Assembly (NCBI GenBank): GCA_946482585.1
Contig: CAMLSI010000025.1
Coordinates: 1 to 20,465 of the forward strand
Direction of reading: 5' to 3'
From: an uncultured Lysobacteraceae bacterium
Lineage (GTDB): Bacteria > Pseudomonadota > Gammaproteobacteria > Xanthomonadales > Rhodanobacteraceae
DNA length: 20,465 nt
The position numbers were made by a program, and so were the translations under genes. The notes below the pieces were generated by a model, which was given only the letters and a program-made list of their open reading frames with translations, had not been told where the DNA came from and ran no database searches. Of the stretch, positions 1 to 8,033 are shown piece after piece. Each line of letters begins with the position of its first letter. Position 1 is the first letter of the stretch.

Positions 1-23
1 TCCGCCCTCTTCCGGTTCGCCTC

Positions 24-1619
24 ATGATCGCCTTTCGTAACTTCGCCCTGCGCCGCGGCGAACGCCTGCTGCTGTCCGAGGTCAACCTCACCCTGCATGC
101 GGGGTCGCGCGTCGGCGTCGTCGGCCGCAACGGCTGCGGCAAGTCGAGCCTGTTCGCAGCCATTCAGGGCGAGGTCGAACCCGACAGCGGCGACCTGGAC
201 CGGCCGACGCGGCTGCGCATCGCGAGCGTCGCGCAGGAAACGCCGTCGCTGCCCGACGCCGCCATCGACTTCGTGCTGTCGGGCGACACCGAAGTGCATG
301 CGATCCTGCGCGCCGAAGCGGAAGCGGCCGAACGCGAAGACTGGGACGCGGTCGCGCAGGCGCACCAGGAGCTCGCCGCAATCAACGGCTACGACGCGAG
401 CGCCCGCGCGGGCCGCCTGCTGCACGGCCTCGGCTTTCATCCGGACACGCACCAGATGCCGGTCTCGGATTTCTCCGGCGGCTGGCGCGTACGCCTGAAT
501 CTGGCGCGCGCGCTGATGATGCCGAGCGACCTGCTGCTGCTCGACGAACCGACCAACCATCTCGACCTCGACGCCGTGCTCTGGCTCGAGCAATGGCTGC
601 TCAAGTATCCGGGCATGCTGCTGATGATTTCGCACGATCGCGAATTCCTCGACGGCGTCAGCACGCATACGCTGCACCTGCACGACGGCCGCGCGAAGCT
701 CTACACCGGCGACTACACGAGTTTCGAGCGCCAGCGCGCCGAACACCTGCGCCAGCAGCAGATCGCGTTCGAGAAGGAACAGGTCGAGCGCGCGCATCTG
801 CAGGCATTCATCGACCGCTTCAAGGCCAAAGCCAGCAAGGCGCGCCAGGCGCAGTCGCGCGTCAAGCGCCTCGCGAAGCTCAGCGGAACCGAAGCGGTGC
901 GCGCGGAGCGCCAGATCCGCATCAACTTCGATGCGCCGGTGAAACTGCCGCATTCGCTGCTACGCCTCAACGACACCGACGCGGGCTACGGCGACGCGCG
1001 CATCCTGCGCGACGTCGGCTTCGGCCTCGAAGCCGGCGACCGCATCGGCCTGCTCGGCCCCAACGGCGCCGGCAAGTCCACGCTCGTGAAGACCCTCGTC
1101 GGCGAGCTCGCCCTGCTCGCCGGCGACCGCATGGCGCACAAGGACATGCAGCTCGGCTACTTCGCGCAGCACACGGTCGAATCGCTGCACGAAGGCATGA
1201 GCCCGATCGATCACCTGAAGGAGATCGCGCCGGGTGTCGCGACGCAGGAGTTCCGCGATTTCCTCGCGCGCTGGAATTTCCCGGGCAACCGCGCGTTCGA
1301 AGTCATCGACAACTTCTCCGGCGGCGAACGCGCGCGGCTCGCGCTTGCGCTGATCGCCTGGCGCCGGCCCAACGTACTGCTGCTCGACGAACCGACCAAC
1401 CATCTCGACCTCGAGATGCGCGAGGCACTGGCCGAAGCGCTCAGCGACTTCGACGGCGCGATCGTGCTGGTCTCGCACGACCGCCACCTGACCGGCCTCG
1501 TCTGCGACAGCTACTGGCGCGTCGCCGACGGCAAGGTCGATGCCTTCAACGGCGACCTCGACGAATACGCCGCATGGCTGCGCTCGCGCGGAAGCAAGCC
1601 GGTCGCCAAGGCCGCGTGA
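24..1619 (+). CDS. yheS: ABC-F family ATPase, YheS-like
   Basis: This is a soluble protein with two ABC ATPase domains and no membrane segments, the hallmark of the ABC-F family, whose members act on ribosomes rather than transporting solutes. Domain 1 has Walker A at residues 34-42 (GRNGCGKSS), signature FSGGW at 150-154 and Walker B LLLLDEPTNHLD from 170. Domain 2 has Walker A GPNGAGKST at 345-353, signature FSGGE at 431-435 and Walker B ending DE at 455-456. A charged linker rich in Lys/Arg/Gln lies between them at about 235-310. The N-terminus MIAFRNFALRRG and the middle match E. coli YheS as I remember it, but at 531 residues the protein lacks most of the C-terminal extension of the E. 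coli form (about 637). The ATG at 24 fits that family start. No clear ribosome binding site is visible, and the frame stays open to the window edge. The exact ribosomal role is inferred from the family. Confidence 0.93.
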   Translation: MIAFRNFALRRGERLLLSEVNLTLHAGSRVGVVGRNGCGKSSLFAAIQGEVEPDSGDLDRPTRLRIASVAQETPSLPDAAIDFVLSGDTEVHAILRAEAEAAEREDWDAVAQAHQELAAINGYDASARAGRLLHGLGFHPDTHQMPVSDFSGGWRVRLNLARALMMPSDLLLLDEPTNHLDLDAVLWLEQWLLKYPGMLLMISHDREFLDGVSTHTLHLHDGRAKLYTGDYTSFERQRAEHLRQQQIAFEKEQVERAHLQAFIDRFKAKASKARQAQSRVKRLAKLSGTEAVRAERQIRINFDAPVKLPHSLLRLNDTDAGYGDARILRDVGFGLEAGDRIGLLGPNGAGKSTLVKTLVGELALLAGDRMAHKDMQLGYFAQHTVESLHEGMSPIDHLKEIAPGVATQEFRDFLARWNFPGNRAFEVIDNFSGGERARLALALIAWRRPNVLLLDEPTNHLDLEMREALAEALSDFDGAIVLVSHDRHLTGLVCDSYWRVADGKVDAFNGDLDEYAAWLRSRGSKPVAKAA

Positions 1620-1623
1620 GTCG

Positions 1624-1660
1624 GCAGGTCGTGGTTCGCCGTCGGCGAATCACGACCTGC
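1624..1660. terminator. Hairpin between convergent yheS and serC
   Basis: The arms GCAGGTCGTGGTTCGCC and GGCGAATCACGACCTGC form a 17-bp stem with one G/T position and a 3-nt loop. The hairpin starts 4 nt after the yheS stop and ends 7 nt before the serC stop. No T-run follows on either strand, so it is not a textbook intrinsic terminator. It may still block read-through in both directions or stabilise mRNA 3' ends. Confidence 0.6.
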
Positions 1661-1667
1661 GCGATCC

Positions 1668-2750
1668 TCATCCGTTTCGCCGCGCGAAATCCTTCATGAA
1701 ATCGACGAGTACGTCGACGCTGGCCTGAGTGACCGCGTTGTAGAGCGAGGCGCGCATGCCGCCGACGAGCTTGTGGCCCTTGAGCGCCAGCAGGCCGGCG
1801 TCCTTGGATTCCTGCAGGAACGCCGCGTCGAGCTCGCTGCGCGGCAGAGTGAACGGCACGTTCATCCACGAACGCGCGGCGGGATCGACGGGGTTGGCGT
1901 AGAAACCCGACGCGTCGATGTAGCCATACAGCGTTTCGGCCTTGCGCCGGTTGCGCGCTTCCATCGCGAGGAGGCCGCCTTCCTGCTGGATCCACTGGAA
2001 GATGAGGCCGGCGAGATACCAGCCGAAGGTATTCGGCGTGTTCAGCATCGAGCCCTGCGCCGCGTGTTCGGCGAAATTGAAGATCTTCGGCATGTCGGCC
2101 GGGCAGCGGTCGAGCAGATCCTCGCGCACGATCACGACGACGATGCCGGACGGGCCGATGTTCTTCTGCGCGCCGGCGTAGATCAAGCCGAAACGCGATA
2201 CGTCGATCGGTCGCGACAGGATGGTCGAGGACATGTCGGCGATCAGCGGCACGCCGCCGGCGTCGGGTATGTCGTGGAACTCCACGCCGCGGATGGTTTC
2301 GTTCGGGGTGTAGTGCAGATAGGCCGCGTGCGGATCGAGATCCCAGCTCGCGCGCGGCGGAATGGCCGTGTGGCGGTTGTCGGCCGACGTCGCCGCGACA
2401 TGGACGCGCGCGAGCGAGCCGGCTTCGCGCACGGCCTTCTCGCCCCAGTCGCCGGTCACGACGTAGTCGACGCGCTGGTCGCGCCGCGCGAGATTCATCG
2501 GGATCTGCGCGAACTGCTGCGTCGCTCCGCCCTGCAGGAACAACACTTTGTAGTTCGCCGGCACGGCGAGCAGCGCGCGCAGGTCGGCCTCGGCCCGTTC
2601 GGCCATCGCGATGAATTCCTTGCCGCGATGGCTGACTTCCATGACCGACGCGCCGCTCGCGCCCCACTCCAGCATTTCGGCCTGCGCGCGGCGCAGCACG
2701 GTTTCGGGCAGCGCGGCCGGACCGGCGCTGAAATTGTGACCACGACTCAA
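1668..2750 (-). CDS. serC: Phosphoserine aminotransferase
   Basis: SerC is a cytoplasmic, PLP-dependent class V aminotransferase. It converts 3-phosphohydroxypyruvate plus glutamate to phosphoserine in serine biosynthesis and acts on a related intermediate in pyridoxal phosphate synthesis. The 360 residues match the family length. The N-terminus carries the typical HNFSAGPAALP motif, GGATQQF lies at 74-80, and the PLP-binding lysine is K196 in YAGAQKNIGPSG. The start is a TTG at 2748-2750, chosen because GGAG sits 8 nt upstream and the SerC N-terminus begins there. An ATG slightly further upstream is in another frame. The gene follows the PAS-GGDEF-EAL gene by 97 nt on the same strand, but has its own promoter candidate and no functional tie to it. 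It converges with yheS. Confidence 0.96.
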   Translation of the reverse strand: MSRGHNFSAGPAALPETVLRRAQAEMLEWGASGASVMEVSHRGKEFIAMAERAEADLRALLAVPANYKVLFLQGGATQQFAQIPMNLARRDQRVDYVVTGDWGEKAVREAGSLARVHVAATSADNRHTAIPPRASWDLDPHAAYLHYTPNETIRGVEFHDIPDAGGVPLIADMSSTILSRPIDVSRFGLIYAGAQKNIGPSGIVVVIVREDLLDRCPADMPKIFNFAEHAAQGSMLNTPNTFGWYLAGLIFQWIQQEGGLLAMEARNRRKAETLYGYIDASGFYANPVDPAARSWMNVPFTLPRSELDAAFLQESKDAGLLALKGHKLVGGMRASLYNAVTQASVDVLVDFMKDFARRNG

Positions 2751-2779
2751 GGCGACGACTCCACGAGAACGAGTCCTGC

Positions 2780-2808
2780 ATTATGCCGCGCGCCGGCGCG
2801 CGTGCCAG
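2780..2808 (-). promoter_or_regulatory. Candidate sigma70 promoter of serC
   Basis: Read on the minus strand, a -35-like CTGGCA (2803-2808) is followed after exactly 17 nt by a -10-like CATAAT (2780-2785, 5 of 6 to consensus). Transcription would start near 2772, giving a leader of about 20 nt before the TTG start. The spacer is almost pure G and C and self-complementary. This is a visual match only. Confidence 0.5.
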
Positions 2809-2847
2809 GGCGATTCGGTGATATGAGGCGGCGAAACGCGGGCAGAC

Positions 2848-5800
2848 TCAGGCGCGCCGCTTGAGCGCCGAGCCGGACGCGAGCACCTGTTCCATGGCTT
2901 CGGCCGCGAGCGCCGGCGCATAGAGGAAGCCCTGCGCCGTGCCGCAGCCCATGGCCATGAGCAGTTCCGCCTGCGCCTGCGTCTCCACGCCTTCGGCGGT
3001 CAGGGACAGGCCGAGGTCTTCGGCGAAGCCGGAGATCGTGCGCACGATCGCGCGGTGGCGCCGGTTCGATTCCATGTCGCGCACGAAGCTGCGGTCGATC
3101 TTCAGGGCGTCGAACGGCGACGAAGCGAACGAATCGAGCGAGGAGTAGCCCGTGCCGAAGTCGTCGACGACGAGGCTCACGCCGAGCCGTTTGACTTCGG
3201 CCAGTATCGCCTCGGCCTGGCCGCGCCCGGCGCGGAACACGGTTTCGGTGACTTCGATCGCGAGCGACGCGGCGCTCAATCCAGTGCGCGCGAGTGTGCG
3301 GCCGATACCGGCGGCGACGTCGCGTTCGGCGAACTGGCGATCGTCGACGTTCACGTTGACGCGCAGTCGCGAATAGGCCGGATAGCGCCGCTGCCAGTCG
3401 CAGAGCTGCCGGCACGCTTCTTCGAGCACCCACCAGTCGATCGCGACGATCAGCCCGGTTTCCTCGGCGACGCCGAGGAACTGCGGCGGGTGCAGCAGAC
3501 CGCGCTCCGGGTGCGCCCAGCGCAGCAGCGCTTCGCAACCGATGACGGTGCCGCTGCGCAGGTCGACGACGGGCTGGTAGTGCACGCGGAACTCGGCGCG
3601 CTCGACCGCTTCGCGCAGGTCGGTTTCGAGGCGCAGGCGTTCGCGCGCGGCCTGATGCATGGCCTCGTCGAACACGACATAGGCCGATTTGCCGCGCGCT
3701 TTCGCGCGGTACATGGCCGTGTCGGCATCGCGCAGCACCTGCTCGGGTGTCTCGTAGGCCGGCCGGCCCAGGACGATGCCGACGCTCGCGCCGGAATAGA
3801 TGCGGTGCCCGTCGAACACGAACGGTTCGCCGAGCACCAGCAGCAGCCGCTGCGCGAGCTGCTCGACCTCCAGCGCCGTGCAGGCCGGAGGCAGCACCGT
3901 GAATTCGTCGCCGCCGTAGCGAGCGAGCACGGAACCCGGTGGAACGGCCGCGCGCAGCCGCGCCGTGATCTCGACGAGCAACTGGTCGCCGGTCGCATGG
4001 CCGAGGCTGTCGTTGACGAGCTTGAAGCCGTCCAGATCGAGAAACAGGATCGCATAGCGGAAGTCGTCGGCCGCGCGCGCTTCGCGCAGGCGGGCGACGA
4101 GGTAGCGCTCGAACAGCACGCGGTTCGGCAACGCGGTCAGCGCATCGTGGGTCGCGTTGTGTTCGAGCTCGCTCTCGAAGCGATGACGCTCGGTCACGTC
4201 GCGCACGGTGCCGCTGAAATAGTCGCCGTCCTCCAGACGGATCGGCCCCGCGCTGACGCTGATGCGGAGTTCGCGTCCGTCCTTGCGCCGCAGCAGGGTC
4301 TCGTACTCCAGCGGCACGGGTTCGCCGCGCTCGCGCGCCGCGAGCCGGTCCTCGACGATGCGCCTGCCCGTCGCGCTCGTGAGCTCGGTCCAGTGCATGC
4401 CGATGAGTTCGCGTTCGTCGTAACCGGTCAGCGCCGCGAAACGCTGATTCACATAGATGTAGCGGGCATCGCGCATCACGTAGACGCCGATCTGCGCGTG
4501 CTCGACCAGGATGCGGTAGCGCTCCTCCGAACTCAGTAGCGCGCGTTCGGCATCGCGCCGCGCCGTGATGTCCTGCACCGAACCCTCCAGGGTCCGCACG
4601 TGACCCTCTTCGTCACGGACTATGTGGATATTTACTGAAATCCATATATTGCGCCCGTCGCGCCGGCGCAACCGCACTTCCTCGTCGGCGACCTGGCCGT
4701 TTGCCTGCAGCAGGCCGAGGATGCGCTGGCGCACGTCGGCGTCGACATCGAGGTCGTCGAAATGCTGCAGCTGCTGCAGCAGTTCGCGGCGAGAGCCGTA
4801 GCCGAGCAGTCGCGCCAGTGCGGCGTTGGCTTCGACCACGCTGCCGTCGGCGCGCGCCTGGAACAGGCCGACGACCGAGTGACGGAACAACTGGCGGTAC
4901 TTGCGTTCGGCTTCGCTCAGGGCCTGCTGTCGTGAGCGCTCTTCGGTGATGTCGCGCGCGGTTCCGGTACTCGCGATATCGCCATCGTAGACCACGGGAT
5001 CGGCACGCACCTGCACGAGGCGACGCGAGCCGTCCTTGCACAGCATGTAGATCTCGTAGCCCTGCACTTCGCGCGATCCGCTCTCGCGCGACTCGCGGCG
5101 CCGCTGCTGGGCCTCGCGCGATTCGGGCGCGACGAGCTCCATGTATTCGCTGCCGGTCAGGTCGGCGACCGTGTAGCCGAGCATGCCGGCCATGGCTTCG
5201 TTGAGAAAGACGACCTTGCCGCGCTGGATCAGGAACACGCCGTCGCGACAGTTGTCGACGAGAATCCGATAGAGCTCTTCGGACTGGCGCAACGCGCGCT
5301 CGGCGTCCTCCTGCGGGGTGATGTCGATCACGGAGCCTTCGTAGAACAGCAGGCGGCCGTCGCTGTCGCGCACGGAACGCAGATTCTCGCTGATCCAGAT
5401 CGTGGTTCCGTCGCGGCGGCGCACGCGCGAACGGCGGTTGCTCAGCACGCCGTCGCGGCGGATTTCCTCGAGCATGCGCTCGTAGTCCTCGGCATCGGCA
5501 TAGACCTCGCGCGAGGAACGGCCGAATTCGCGCAACATCTGCTCAGGCAGCTCATAGCCGAAGATCCGCGCCATCGCCGGATTCACGTCGATGAGGCCGC
5601 CCGTCGGCAGGCTGCGATAGATCCCTTCGGCCGCGGCGAGGAACAGCGAGCGATAGCTCGACACGTCCGCGGCCGCGGCGGAGGACGGCTGCTCGCCGAT
5701 GTCGCGACCGATGCAGATGACGTGCAGGCGGCCGCCGAGATCGAACATCTCGCAGTTGGACAGCATGCGCAGCGTACGGCCGTCGCGCGCGACGAATTCG

Positions 5801-6048
5801 AACGGCTGGTCGCAGAGCCGCCCCTGGCTGCGCAGGTTGGCCCAGAGCAGCGCGCGTTCATCGAGATTGCGCCAGAGACCGATGTCGATCGGGCGCTTGC
5901 CGAGGAGTTCGTCGCGCGCGTAACCGAGCGCGGTTTCGACGGAGGGACTCACGTCGACGATGCAGCCGTCGCCCGCATCCAGCACGACGATCAGGCTGGC
6001 CGAGTAACGAAACGCCGCTGCAATGTGAGGTTCCCCGTGCACCGTCAC
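2848..6048 (-). CDS. PAS(x5)-GGDEF-EAL cyclic-di-GMP protein
   Basis: This is a 1066-residue cytoplasmic protein with no signal peptide or membrane segment. Five PAS-type modules lie at about 10-120, 130-250, 255-370, 380-500 and 505-620, most starting with a (S/E)EE/RYRxL-type helix and ending in a D(I/V)T box. A GGDEF domain follows (about 630-795, motif RYGGDEF at 710-716), then an EAL domain (about 805-1055). The EAL catalytic set looks complete: E839 of EALLRW, N900, E932 in EVTET, D962-D963 in [10 protein letters not shown]983, E1019/E1022 and Q1039. The residues where the RxxD inhibitory site normally sits read PGSV, so the product-inhibition site looks absent. By family it would make and/or degrade cyclic-di-GMP in response to PAS ligands. 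The start is a GTG at 6046-6048, with no strong ribosome binding site. A 10-codon AT-rich patch occurs at residues 467-476. The input signal cannot be read from sequence. Confidence 0.95.
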   Translation of the reverse strand: MTVHGEPHIAAAFRYSASLIVVLDAGDGCIVDVSPSVETALGYARDELLGKRPIDIGLWRNLDERALLWANLRSQGRLCDQPFEFVARDGRTLRMLSNCEMFDLGGRLHVICIGRDIGEQPSSAAAADVSSYRSLFLAAAEGIYRSLPTGGLIDVNPAMARIFGYELPEQMLREFGRSSREVYADAEDYERMLEEIRRDGVLSNRRSRVRRRDGTTIWISENLRSVRDSDGRLLFYEGSVIDITPQEDAERALRQSEELYRILVDNCRDGVFLIQRGKVVFLNEAMAGMLGYTVADLTGSEYMELVAPESREAQQRRRESRESGSREVQGYEIYMLCKDGSRRLVQVRADPVVYDGDIASTGTARDITEERSRQQALSEAERKYRQLFRHSVVGLFQARADGSVVEANAALARLLGYGSRRELLQQLQHFDDLDVDADVRQRILGLLQANGQVADEEVRLRRRDGRNIWISVNIHIVRDEEGHVRTLEGSVQDITARRDAERALLSSEERYRILVEHAQIGVYVMRDARYIYVNQRFAALTGYDERELIGMHWTELTSATGRRIVEDRLAARERGEPVPLEYETLLRRKDGRELRISVSAGPIRLEDGDYFSGTVRDVTERHRFESELEHNATHDALTALPNRVLFERYLVARLREARAADDFRYAILFLDLDGFKLVNDSLGHATGDQLLVEITARLRAAVPPGSVLARYGGDEFTVLPPACTALEVEQLAQRLLLVLGEPFVFDGHRIYSGASVGIVLGRPAYETPEQVLRDADTAMYRAKARGKSAYVVFDEAMHQAARERLRLETDLREAVERAEFRVHYQPVVDLRSGTVIGCEALLRWAHPERGLLHPPQFLGVAEETGLIVAIDWWVLEEACRQLCDWQRRYPAYSRLRVNVNVDDRQFAERDVAAGIGRTLARTGLSAASLAIEVTETVFRAGRGQAEAILAEVKRLGVSLVVDDFGTGYSSLDSFASSPFDALKIDRSFVRDMESNRRHRAIVRTISGFAEDLGLSLTAEGVETQAQAELLMAMGCGTAQGFLYAPALAAEAMEQVLASGSALKRRA

Positions 6049-6079
6049 TCGACATCGACTGATTTCGCGCCAGTATAAC
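6049..6079. promoter_or_regulatory. Divergent promoter region, PAS-GGDEF-EAL / msrP
   Basis: The 109-nt gap holds one A/T-rich core, AGTATAAC (6072-6079). On the plus strand it supplies TATAAC (6074-6079), with a -35-like TCGACA at 6049-6054 and a rather long 19-nt spacer, directed at msrP. On the minus strand the same bases give TATACT (6072-6077), directed at the GTG of the PAS-GGDEF-EAL gene, but I see no good -35 for it. The two -10 elements overlap, so the promoters would be mutually exclusive. Visual match only. Confidence 0.35.
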
Positions 6080-6157
6080 GAGGGCCGTCCGCGCCGCCAG
6101 AGCCGGATGAAAGATCACCGCCGCCGGCCCGGTCTGCTCGCGAAACGAGGTCCGACC

Positions 6158-7132
6158 ATGAAACGATTCCGCCCGGCGCCGATCGCCGGTTCCGAGATCA
6201 CGCCCGAGTCCGTGTACCGGCAGCGCCGCGAGTTCCTGCGCAAGCTCGGCCTTGCCGCGCCGCTGCTGGCCACGGGCTGCGGCAGCAGCGAACCGGGCCA
6301 GGCCGGCACACCGGAGGGCGCCGCGCTGTCGGCTCGACGTAACGATCGCTGGAAGACGGACGAGGTCCTGACGAGCTGGAACGACGCGACCACCTACAAC
6401 AACTACTACGAGTTCGGCACCGACAAGAGCTCCCCTTCGCGCAACGCGGGCCGTTTCAAGCCGGAGCCGTGGACCGTCGAAGTCGCCGGCCATGCCGAAG
6501 TCATCGGCCGGTTCACGCTCGAGGACCTGCTGAAGCCGCATGCACTCGAGGAGCGTATCTACCGGCATCGCTGCGTCGAAGCCTGGTCGATGGTGATTCC
6601 GTGGGTCGGCATCCCGCTCGGCGAATGCCTGGCGCGCTTCAAGCCGACGTCGCGCGCGAAGTATGTCGCGTTCACGACCGTGAACCGCCCGTCGGAAATG
6701 CCGGGGCTGGCCTATCCCGTGCTCGACTGGCCCTATCGCGAGGCGCTGCGCATCGATGAAGCCATGCACCCGCTCAGCCTGCTCGCAGTCGGCCTGTACG
6801 GACGCGAGCTGCCGAACCAGAACGGCGCACCGCTGCGCCTCGTGGTGCCGTGGAAATACGGCTTCAAGGGCGCGAAATCGATCGTGCGCATCGAGTTCTG
6901 GGAACGTCAGCCCGCGACCTCGTGGAACCTCGCCGCGGCGAACGAATACGGGTTTTATTCGAACGTGAATCCGGACGTCGATCATCCGCGCTGGACGCAG
7001 GCGAGCGAACGCCGCATCTCGGGCAACGGCGGCAGCCTGTTCTCGCGGCGCATCGCGACTCTGCCGTTCAACGGCTACGCCGACGATGTCGCGTCGCTCT
7101 ATGCCGGCATGGACCTGCGCACGAACTTCTGA
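6158..7132 (+). CDS. msrP: Protein-methionine-sulfoxide reductase catalytic subunit MsrP
   Basis: MsrP is the molybdopterin-containing periplasmic enzyme that reduces methionine sulfoxide in oxidised envelope proteins, taking electrons from the membrane partner MsrQ. The 324-residue protein matches E. coli MsrP closely from [11 protein letters not shown] (80-90) to the C-terminal [15 protein letters not shown]. The molybdenum-ligand cysteine is C139 in [12 protein letters not shown] twin-arginine signal (RREFLRK, 23-29) precedes a short hydrophobic stretch that ends LLATGC, with C41 followed by GSSE. That looks like a lipobox, although Ala rather than Leu sits at -3, so the protein may be a Tat-exported lipoprotein. 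I chose the ATG at 6158 because GAGG lies 7 nt upstream. An in-frame ATG at 6107 would add 17 residues and lacks such a site. msrQ follows on the same strand. Confidence 0.95.
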   Translation: MKRFRPAPIAGSEITPESVYRQRREFLRKLGLAAPLLATGCGSSEPGQAGTPEGAALSARRNDRWKTDEVLTSWNDATTYNNYYEFGTDKSSPSRNAGRFKPEPWTVEVAGHAEVIGRFTLEDLLKPHALEERIYRHRCVEAWSMVIPWVGIPLGECLARFKPTSRAKYVAFTTVNRPSEMPGLAYPVLDWPYREALRIDEAMHPLSLLAVGLYGRELPNQNGAPLRLVVPWKYGFKGAKSIVRIEFWERQPATSWNLAAANEYGFYSNVNPDVDHPRWTQASERRISGNGGSLFSRRIATLPFNGYADDVASLYAGMDLRTNF

Positions 7133-7218
7133 GCATGCCGCCGACGTCCTGCCCCACGACGGACACCATGCCCGCCTGCCGATTGCCGCGCCTGCACACG
7201 ACACTGGTACTGCCTGCA

Positions 7219-7246
7219 CGCCGGATCGCCGATGAGGCGACCGGCG
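7219..7246 (+). other. Hairpin in the msrP-msrQ spacer
   Basis: CGCCGG (7219-7224), a bulged A, TCGCC, loop GATGA, GGCGA and CCGGCG (7241-7246) form an 11-bp stem with a single bulge. It lies 86 nt after msrP and 37 nt before msrQ. No T-run follows, so it is more likely to affect mRNA processing, stability or msrQ translation than to terminate transcription. The role is inference. Confidence 0.5.
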
Positions 7247-7283
7247 GAGAAACCGCAGGTCGACGCACGCGAGGGCTGTCGCC

Positions 7284-7943
7284 GTGAAACGCTCCGCCGA
7301 CAGGCCCGTCGTCGTCGCGAAAGTCATCGTGTTCGCCCTGTGCCTGCTGCCGTTCGCGCTGCTGGCGTGGGACGTCTACCGGCAGACGCTGGGTCCCGAT
7401 CCTGTCGCGGTACTCGAACATCGCAGCGGCGACTGGGCTCTGCGCCTGCTGCTCGCGACCCTGGCCGTGACACCGCTGCGCCGCATCACGGGCGTCGCGG
7501 CGCTGCTGCGTTTCCGCCGCATGCTCGGTCTGTTCGCGTTCTTCTACGCGAGCCTGCATCTGACCATCTATCTCGTCATCGATCTCGGCGGCTTCTGGCG
7601 GCAGCTGTTCGGCGAAATCGTGAAGCGGCCCTACATCACCGTCGGATTCCTCGCATGGCTCATGCTCGTGCCGCTGGCGCTGACCTCGACCCGAGGCATG
7701 ATGCGTCGCCTGGGCCGCCACTGGTCGCGGCTGCACAGACTCGTCTACGTGATCGGTCTTTGCGCGGTGCTGCACTATCTCTGGCTGGTCAAGTCGGGCC
7801 AGAAGATCGCCGTGCGCGAACCGCTGGTCTACTTCGCGATCTATCTCGGACTGATGGCGTTCCGCATACCGTGGCGTACGTTCGCGCGGCGGCTGCGCGG
7901 CGGAGCGGCCGACCGCGACGCCGAAGCGTCCCGTCGATCGTGA
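7284..7943 (+). CDS. msrQ: Heme-binding membrane subunit MsrQ
   Basis: MsrQ is the inner-membrane b-type heme protein that passes electrons from the respiratory quinone pool or cytosolic flavin reductase to periplasmic MsrP. The 219-residue product has about six hydrophobic helices (roughly 10-30, 50-65, 80-100, 115-133, 150-170, 180-195). Conserved histidines H92 (ASLHLTIY), H151 (SRLHRLVY) and H164 (VLHYLW) correspond to the heme-related histidines of E. coli MsrQ (91, 151, 164). The start is GTG at 7284, preceded by GAGGG with 8 nt spacing. It follows msrP after 151 nt, a wider gap than the tight msrPQ arrangement I would expect, and the gap contains a hairpin. It is probably co-transcribed with msrP. 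The Arg-rich C-terminus (about 200-219) is likely cytoplasmic. Confidence 0.94.
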   Translation: MKRSADRPVVVAKVIVFALCLLPFALLAWDVYRQTLGPDPVAVLEHRSGDWALRLLLATLAVTPLRRITGVAALLRFRRMLGLFAFFYASLHLTIYLVIDLGGFWRQLFGEIVKRPYITVGFLAWLMLVPLALTSTRGMMRRLGRHWSRLHRLVYVIGLCAVLHYLWLVKSGQKIAVREPLVYFAIYLGLMAFRIPWRTFARRLRGGAADRDAEASRRS

Positions 7944-7980
7944 TGAGCGCCGCAGACCGCGATGTCGCGCTCTACCGGAA

Positions 7981-7998
7981 TCGCCGATGGCGATCGGC
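7981..7998. terminator. Weak hairpin between convergent msrQ and FHA gene
   Basis: The 90-nt convergent gap contains GCCGAT (7983-7988) and ATCGGC (7993-7998) with a 4-nt loop, overlapping an alternative TCGCC/GGCGA pairing (7981-7993). There is no T-run on either strand. It is the only structure I see here that could separate the two transcripts. Confidence 0.25.
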
Positions 7999-8033
7999 GC
8001 CGACTATCGATACCGCGACGACGGACCGCCGCA

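Noticed and set aside
3055..4539. A 494-codon plus-strand frame inside the PAS-GGDEF-EAL gene
   Set aside because: Antisense shadow of conserved GGDEF/EAL and PAS sequence, with no recognisable domain of its own.
6107..6157. Upstream ATG for msrP at 6107
   Set aside because: The ATG at 6158 has a better ribosome binding site and gives the expected distance to the twin-arginine motif.
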